NCBI GenBank assembly: GCA_011037195.1
Contig: JAAEAF010002658.1
Span: forward strand, 62,001 to 126,000
DNA length: 64,000 bases
Reading direction: 5' to 3'
Source of the DNA: Triatoma infestans
Lineage: Eukaryota; Arthropoda; Insecta; Hemiptera; Reduviidae
Shown one piece after another: positions 24,501 to 33,500 of this stretch. A model generated the notes under the pieces. The model was not told the DNA's origin, made no database searches, and was given only the letters and a program-made list of their open reading frames with translations. Position 1 is the stretch's first letter; every line of letters starts with the position of its first letter. A program made the translations under genes and the position numbers.

Positions 24501-27500
24501 AAGAAAAAATATACGTATATTTTTTCTTTATAGATAGCCCCTGAAGAAGACAAACAATGTTTGTCGAAACGTCGGGCCATTAATAAAAAACACTTAAAAA
24601 ATTTTTTAGTGTTTTTCTTATGATACCCCCGGCCGATCAGCCAACTAAGAGATACATCAGATATTATCATAACCAATTACCATTAAGAATTACACCAGAA
24701 AACATGTACAACATAGAGAAATTAATAAATGTAAATTGCAAAATTAACAAAAATAATGAAATAATTTACACATTAGAAATACCTATTGTACAACTAGGGA
24801 AATATAGCTTATACTATATGTATCCTATACCAACCATTTAAATAATAATAATAATGAATATGTAACTATCCTACCTAGCTCTAAATATCTATTAGTAGCA
24901 AATTATACAGAGGTGCAAGGTGTACAACAATTAGGGAAAGAAATTTTAAACCAGGAATATATATGTAACATCAATGATATCACGCATCAACAGCTAAACT
25001 GCGAAAAGGAAATCCTGACATCGGAAACCACCTCAACGTGTGAGTACAGAAACTAAGCATAGAAGCCAACCACCTACAATGGTTAACTGAAGCAAACCAA
25101 TACCTTGCAGTATTCCCCAAGGAGGAAACCCTACAGATAAGAGGAAAAGAAACAACAGAAACCCGGACATACACCGGCATATATTTGATAAAGACTGGAG
25201 ACAACCAAATATTCTATAGAGGCAGACAACTTGCCCACGAATCCAATTCATCAGGACACCCTAAATTATTAAAACCTATGGAGCCAGATCCAGTTATAAA
25301 AAGAGCGGAATTCACCGTTAATTTAAAAAGTCTAGAACCCATGAAGTTCCAGTACAACCCTACCACAGAAAACCAGGAGGCATCGTTCATCACTTACAAC
25401 CTGAATACTTGGACTCTCCTACTCATCGCAGTCATAGCGACATATTGTAGTATAAGGATCTATATCCGCCGAAGACCGGAAGCACCTGCTACCCAAAATG
25501 CTCCACTTCCCACGGAAGTTTCGTTTAGGGGTGGAGGAGTTATATGAGCAATAATCAATTACTCAACAAGTAACAAGGAAACGCAACCATCAGCATAATC
25601 AAACAATATATAAGGAGGCTACCGCCAGACACGGAGAGTTCCTTCTTTACATTCGCCCGGTTTAGTTCATCTTTTACATCTACCAGTTCTACGTTCAGTG
25701 AGTGCTACAGTTAAAGTGTTAAATCCTGTTAGAGCATATAACTAGGGTAAACCTTTATTTTTGGCACCTTTGAATATAATATTAACTAGATATTTGAATA
25801 TCATAATAACTGAATATAGTAAAAATTTAACATTTGAATATAATAATAATTTATAACAAATTGAATAAGATAATAATTTCTTCAAGTTAATTATAATAAT
25901 TAAATATAATTCTTAACAGTAAATATAACTTTTGTATTCATAATAATTTATATCTATTTACTTTGCTATCTAATAATAATCAAATCAACCAATTGTAATC
26001 TGTAACCCAAATTGTAATTCCAACTAAATAAAAATATATCTTTTTAAAAAGTGTTCCAAATTAAAAAGATATATAACTTATATATATTATGCTTGCTTTG
26101 TCATGTTCCAATAGCCTTGTTCCTGGAGGTGTGGTTCTGCTTGGTTTGCTTTCACTCTATGATCAATTGCAGTTTCAACCACAAGGAAGCAGTTGTGGGG
26201 TAATGCTTTATTTTACTCCTCTTCTCACACAGGTAAAAATCTGATTATACTTTATTTTGTATGATTATACTTACTTTTTTCCACAAAATAATTTTTTGGG
26301 AAATATATCAAGTTAATAAAAACGAAAAACCATATAAATTGATTGGATTTTAGGTTGAACCTGAGATGTATTTTGATAGAACACAGTTGAAACTATCAAT
26401 GAATCGTCAAGATGGACTTTTATGGGAAATTAAAGCTGGATCAAAACGATTACAAGATGGAAACGAAGAATTTACTTTCAAATTATACCGTGCTCCCAGT
26501 GTAAGCGTAACTGTTGCACATATATGGAGAGTTATACAATTGGAAGGTGCATTCATTGTACCGTCAAGAATGGCTGGCATATTTCATTCACCTGCAGCAT
26601 TGACGGGATATGCGTTTGTTTCATGGGGAGATGCTGCACCAAGTCAAGCTGATAAAGCTGCAATGCTTGATTTGAAAATTATCCCAGGTCATAATGATAC
26701 AGGAGGATTGTATTGTAGACAATATACACCTAGATGTCTACAAGCAGCTAGTGATTTAGCTGCTCGACAAACTGCAACATTACAATATGCAAATGTAAGT
26801 ACAAAAAAAAATATTTGGTTACACCCCAATAAATATTTATAGAAGAAGAGAACTTGGAAAGGAATTTTTTTCAAGTCACTATCAATTAATTCACTCAAGT
26901 AAATATTCGCTAATATGGATCCTAAACTACTACCCATGGGATCAGTGTGTAAGCTGAATTTGCTCTGTGCAAGTCTGTGTTATCATCCTGACTGACAAAC
27001 GCATCCTGAAGATGGGCGAACACCCGAAACCGGTCGATGATCACAAAATGATGCAGGCTACCATGGAAAATATCTCTGATGCTTTCCAGCACTGCGGAAC
27101 CAACCACCACCACACTACTACCCATGGCTTTACTAAAGTTGTTTGTAAATTGATTGTCCTAAGTAAAATAGCTACAGTCACAACAATGGACGAATAAGGA
27201 TGAAAACACAATAATAGGAATTTTAGTGACTTTTTGAGTAGGTGTAATTTTCTTTTTTTAACTTCAAAGTCTCCAGGCGCTCCTTGCAAATCCATCTCCA
27301 CTCTCTTGAATCCTGGTTAACGAAATGGAGAATAAAGATCAACCTTAAGAAATCCCAATACATAGTCTTTACATTAAACAAAAAAGTACTCCCTCCCATC
27401 TATCCGTTCAATAGTCCAATTTCTTCCGCTGACCACGTTCGTTATCTTGGACTACACTTAGATAAGCGACTCACATGGAATCCACATTCGAGACTTAAAC

Positions 27501-30500
27501 GAATCACCTTCAACCAACGCTTCAGACTTCTGGACAAACGCTCTAAACTAACACTTCTAAACAAAAGACAGCTTTACACCTCACTGCTCGCTCCAATTTG
27601 GACTTACGGACTAGAACTATACGGCACTGCTAAGCGTTCCAACCTAAATAGAATTCAAATCCTTCAGTCAAAAATCCTCCGTCGCATTGTCGACGCCCCT
27701 TTTTACGTCACCAACCGCACCATACACAACGACCTCAAGATCCCGTTTATCAACTACCTCGCCAAATCCCGATACAACAAATTCCACAGTCACCTATCCC
27801 TCCATTCAAACCCTCTCGTCCAAGCCCTTTATTCAAACTCATTCCAGGTAATCCCCAAAGACGGCTAAAGCGCGTCCTCCCGCGACCTCCTGGATATCTA
27901 ATGCCAGTTATCACTGGATAACTGACATTCACGACATTGCATGATACAGTATTCCTTACATCATATTTACTTGTTGCATTTATATAAATCATGCAGTTGT
28001 AAATATTCAATAAATAATAAATAAATAAAAAATAACTTCAACGTTCAAGAACAAGAACATTGGTAAAAACAAGGAGGAGACGTAATGAAATGTGTTAGTA
28101 TCTGTAGTGATTTGAAGACGATCTATTTTTGAATTTAGCAAGAAAGAATCTTTGATATTGTAAACATCACTTAGAAGGTGTTGCAGTATTTTGGTCAAGA
28201 ATTTCGATCAATTTTGAGTGGAATAGGATAATTTGAATAAGTTAATTTTTTTTTTTTTTTTTAAAGGTCAGTGGACTTATTTTTATAAAGTTCAAAGATA
28301 AGTCGATTGGTTTCATTTGTAATAACTTTATTGGGTCTTTGTTTAACTTTGTGTAGGTATCAACGTCAAAGATAAAAATATAGATTTTCATGTAATAAAT
28401 AAATGCCTCTGTACATGGCAGCAGTTTGTTTAGTTATTGGATTGGTTAATAATGTCTGACTTCTCGATATGGAATTGTTTGAAAAAATTTTCATTGAACC
28501 GGAAAGGATGGTAATAGGATGTGTGATTTGGGGTTTATACATATTAATAATGTTAAAATCTTAGATGTCGTGGAATTTGCTCGGTATATGGTAATAAACC
28601 TATGGCATAAACATTTTATATTATATAAAGAGGTTTTTGTAAATTTTTATTTGTTTAGTCATTTCGTTGTTTTTCTAAAGTTATTTTCTTTCGCCAATTT
28701 AGTTGTCTAAAAAGAACCTATTGTAATTTTTGTTTTTAGGCCTTGAAAAAGACAATAATATATGTCGAAACATTGTTAAACTTTAGAGGTTTTTTTATTT
28801 TATAGGTCTGAATCTCAATATTTCCATTTACTAAACAAATAAAAAGTAAACTATTTTCTAATTAAATAAATAATAGCCACATTTTTTTTTTTTAACAGCT
28901 TCCTATCTGGCTAAAAACTGCGGCTCACGCTTTATTTCCAGAACACATTCAGACAGAAGGGACACATACACAAGTAACTTTTGCTTACCCAGTGGCATTT
29001 TTGCCTTGGAATACAAAAGGTAATCAAAGAAATGTGCATACATAAATATTATTTAAGAGTTTATTAAAAGAAATCTATCAAATATAAGAATGTTTTTGGT
29101 GTTCGTTACGACCGCTGTATTCAATGTTGTAAATTGGATGTTGAGGTTCGGTCATACAAAAGAACTCTTTTTAAATTTCTACCGACGTTTTGGCAAATTT
29201 ATTGCTTTCTTCAGGGTCTGTACAAAGGTTTTAATACAAATCAATAAAAAATAGAAACAACATATTTTTTATAAAACCTTTGTACAGAACATAACATATT
29301 TTGTATTAAAACCTTTGTATAGACCCTGAAGAAGGCAATAAATTTGCCGAAACGTCGGTAGAAATTTAAAAAGAGTTCTTTTGTATGACCGAACCTCAAC
29401 GTTCAATTTACAAAAAATATAAGAATATTAAATACACATTTTTACTTCCTCTTACTAGTGTAAAAGGAAAGTAGATATTGCAATCGTTTCAAATTCAATT
29501 TTCACCGGAAAACAGATTTTTTTGAAATCCCTGAGTTCAAGAGATTGTATGTATGATGTATGCATGCATGGCAGTAACCCTTGATACAATATATATCATC
29601 TTGAGATTTACTAAATATAATACAGAGATTTACTAAATAGCGTTTCGAGAGAGCTCGCATTACTACAGAGATACATTTACACGGCAGTTCATTGAATTGG
29701 CGGCCACCTACATTGATAAAGAGTATTTCTTATTGCTATATTGATATAAACAAATTCATAACGCCTCCCTCCTTTAGATGGAAATGTGGAGGGAAACGAA
29801 TTTCCTTTTCCATATTATTATTATTTTTTTTATTTATTTGCCATCGGGGCCTTGCCCCATATATAGGGGTAATTAGTACAAAAATATATAATAATAACAA
29901 TAAATGTAAGTGTTACAAAAATGATCTTAATTTAAAGCAAAATAATGTATAAATATAAAGATTGTAAGTAGAATTTTGCAAAACATCTGAGCAAACAACA
30001 CTGATACTTGACATAGATGAAATTACAAGGTTTGGTATAAATTTGAAACGAAAAATGTTATATATCAGAGCAAATACAATAAAAATGATAAAAATCCTCT
30101 TTCAATATTTTTGCAAAATGGACATAATTTTGATGGATACAAATATATTACCAGCTTTACTGGAAAATTTAAATACATGCTTGCCTGAAGGTCTAACTTG
30201 AAAAATAAAGCGTTTTAAATAATAATTAATTTTAAAATTGAGACAGGCTTCCCGGACGAGTAAATAAATTGTCCCTATATAAAGGATTATTTTCGGAATT
30301 AGACAACTTTGAAAGGTCAAATTTATAAAGGTGTTGCTGGTAAGAAGACAAAACTCTGTTTATACTGTTAATAAACTCGGTAAATATTGGTCAGCTAAGT
30401 GGTAGCGTACTGGACTCCCATGCGGAGGACCAGGGTTCGAGTCTGCTGCCCTTAGATTTTTCTTCCTAGAACCCTCTGCAGCACACTGTCCTGTGATGGA

Positions 30501-33500
30501 CAGTGATGGTTGTTTGTAACGAGAGAACACTGTCCGGACCCGGCAGTGCATTGAGGAAGCTCCGGGCGCCTTAAAAGATGCCTTAAAAAATGTGCTTTAA
30601 AAAATAAAATAAATATTGTTGGATCGGAAATGCTCAGTATGTTCTTTTCATTTATTTCTTTTAAAAGTAAAACATTAAGTAAATAATAAGACATTAGGAT
30701 TCATAACTCCTTCCTCCTGTAGATGGAAACATGGGGAAGACGAATTTCCTGTTCCATATTGTTATTAAAATTAGCATTAAAATTATTAGTGTGGTACCTG
30801 GTTTGAAGGACTTGGTTTGGTACCAGTAATATAGATTGGAAAACTGTGCCACTGGTAGCAGTAACGAGACGGAAGGTGTGTTTGTATTAGTGCGGCTCTA
30901 AAAGAGCTGTTCTCCTGGTCTAAAGGTGCCCTAAGAAGAGCAATCGACCGCCCGAATAAAGTGAATTTTTTGAGAAGACCTTGCGGTGCGAGCTATGCAG
31001 CATGTGATTTTGGGGCTACCCTGAGAAGGGCTCTCAGCACTCACGGAATAGCCGGCTTTGGGAGCCCCGGCAATGTGGCAAGCACCCCGATAAACCCTGG
31101 TATCGACTCACACAGCGCTCCCTTGGGCCTTGAACTGCACTGTGATCTGGCGTTAACAGCCTGTTGACACGCCTTACTGCGGCGCCTGAAAAGTCTTCCA
31201 CTGTTCTTCTCCTGCGCCCCATGCGCCCAATGGGGCGCCAACTTTTTGTTATGTCTGCCCCACTCGCCTTTTACTTTAATAAAGTGATTGGATTTATGCT
31301 GGCTCCTTCACAACAATGTGGCGACCTGGCACTGTGCCGGAGTCGCCATTTCTGGACGAAGCCGGGTACCCAAATCGTGGTAGTTGCCAAGGCTTTGAAA
31401 TAGGCCTTTCAATTTTGGCTATTTGCCTTTTTGTATTTGTTTTATTTTGAATATTTATTAACGTAGAATACGTTATTTGGGAGGCACCTATTTGGTAAAA
31501 AGCGAACGTTTCTCACATTAAAAGCGAACGAACGTTTTCTCATAGCCTGGTATAGGGGGAGTTGAGGGTTAGGGGGTTCTTGGGAGTAATAGCTTGGAAG
31601 GGCTCTGGGAGGGGATGTTGAAAAACGTATTCTACGCAATGGAACTGTTATATGGCAGAGACCGTTGAAATTTTTTTTTTAAACAAAAGTGTTACTATAT
31701 TAAAAACTTTTTGAACGTTTAAATAAGGACATATACAAACACAATATGTTTTACAAAAATAGTGATTTAATTAAAACTAAACTAGGTTGGTGTTCCAACA
31801 ATTAACATTGCTAATTCATTGTTTGAATTATATGACCATTAGCATTGTTATTATTAAGGTAAAATTCATTCTGAAGGTGGTTGTGTGTTTCACCTTTGGT
31901 TAATTTAGTAATTGTACGTTCTTTTTTTTTTATTTTTTGTTCATTAACCGATTTTTATAATAATTTTAATTTGTCCCTATTTCTTTCAATGTAGTTGGTT
32001 AATAGGAGTGTCTCTAAATTGTGAAGCATTGTTTAGTGTTCCATATAGGATGTCATAAAGTTTCATTTGGTAACGGTGTAACGTGTTCTTGTACGCTATG
32101 ATGGAGTAATTTACTATATTCAGCTTGGTTGTGTTCAGTTAAGATCGAATGGAAACGTTTGATAAGTTCATTTGACTCGCGATGTTGTGTGATATGAAAT
32201 AGATTTGTTTACGAGAGAGCTATTGAATTCTAACCGGTGTCAGTTATTATTTGTTTGGATGTATTGCGTTTTATCAGAAGAGCCAGTGTAACGGTTTATC
32301 GTCACAAAATGTTTTAAATTTCCTGCAGTAAATAAGGTCGGAACTTAGTAGTTCATACGATAGCTAGAAGTTTGTGTTGAGGTCGTTTAATGTACGACTT
32401 CCGAACGTTATCGGAAGGTTTGTATTTCTGGTTGTTAATTGACTTAAAACGGCTCCGAGTGCGACCTTACTCGCGCCGGTTGTAAGGATGAACTCTCTTT
32501 TGTGAAATGTGGGTATTGTAAGATTGGTTCATTTTTTAGGAAGTTTTTGCTGGTGTTGAAACAGGATATATAGTCGGGATCTCTGATGTAGATGGTTGCG
32601 CCTTTTTTATGTAAGTTAGTCATAGGTTTCTTGAGTGTCGCAAAATATTTGATGAAAGACTATAGTATCCCAGGAGGCCTAGGAATGTCTAATTTTTTGT
32701 ATTAGTAGATAATGGGTAATTTGTATGGCTATAATTTTGCCATTTTGGGTTGCAAGTGTAAAGATAAAAAACTTCCTTCCTGAGGAATTTCGTCTTATCC
32801 AACTGTACTTTGAAGTTGGATTGTCTGTTTATTAAACACTTCGCATAGTCTCATTAGATGTTCTTGGAGGCTGGTACTGAAAACGATGATGTCATCGAGA
32901 TATACCAGATAGAACTCGTTTTGAATACCGTGGAGTATGTCCCACGATCCTTCAGACCGAAGGGCATACTTGGAATTCATAGTGCTGATTGTCCTGTTGA
33001 AAGCAGTCTTCTCTATACTACCTTCATCTTTTTCTATCTACCTCGTGAAACCTGACGCTAAGTCTAATGTAGTGAAATATTGGCATTTGCCATGTTTTTC
33101 AGGTAATGGGTATTTGTCATTTGGTTTGCGGTAGTCGATGACTATACGCCATTTTTGCTTGCTGGATGCATTTGTTTTTTGGATACGACCCATATGGGGT
33201 GCATACCATGGCAATTTGGAGGGTTGGATAATTTTTTTGCTCTAACATATCTTCTATTTGATTCCATACTTCTTGTTTATGTATATGCGATAGCGGTATG
33301 TTTTAGTATATACTGGTTTTAATTGTGCGTTTGAATTGGTTCGTAAATGTCACCGGTCCGTTTATGTAGAATATGTCAGATTATTCCCTTATTAAGGATT
33401 TTATTGCTAACTTTTCTTCTGGGTTCATGGAACCACTTCTATTTTTTTAAGATCAATTTGTCTTTATTAAAGTCGCATAAGTTTAGGTTATTAAGGTTGG

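Larger units (their letters stand above)
17941..26082 (+). mobile_element. Errantivirus (17.6/297-type Ty3/gypsy endogenous retrovirus), near full length
   Basis: LTRs at 17945-18466 and 25538-26078 begin AGTTATATGAG and end ATATAACT. The target duplication is TATA (17941-17944 and 26079-26082), the target preference known for 17.6/297 elements. After the 5' LTR comes a primer-binding site, TGGCGCAGTCGATAAC, of the tRNA-Ser type used by that group. A purine-rich tract (AGGGGTGGAGG) precedes the 3' LTR. Gag, pol and env follow in order. The LTRs differ by about six substitutions and one 19-bp indel, so the insertion is fairly young. However, gag, pol and env all carry breaks and the copy cannot be autonomous. 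It lies in sense orientation in intron 16 of the vitellogenin-like gene. Confidence 0.93.

Noticed and set aside
26967..27197. Open frame of 76 codons on the plus strand read as a possible small gene
   Set aside because: Its sequence recurs, damaged, in three other repeats and spans the hammerhead-like core; it belongs to a Penelope-like repeat.
28741..28780. A further hammerhead-like core
   Set aside because: CTGANGA reads CTTGAAA and the cleavage triplet is lost; kept only as support for Penelope ancestry.
30390..30450. Possible functional tRNA gene
   Set aside because: The pol III boxes are present but the segment does not close an acceptor stem, continues into a SINE body and has two decayed relatives.
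31442..31639. 65-codon open frame on the minus strand
   Set aside because: No family motif, GC-poor surroundings and no splice context; no reason to call it coding.
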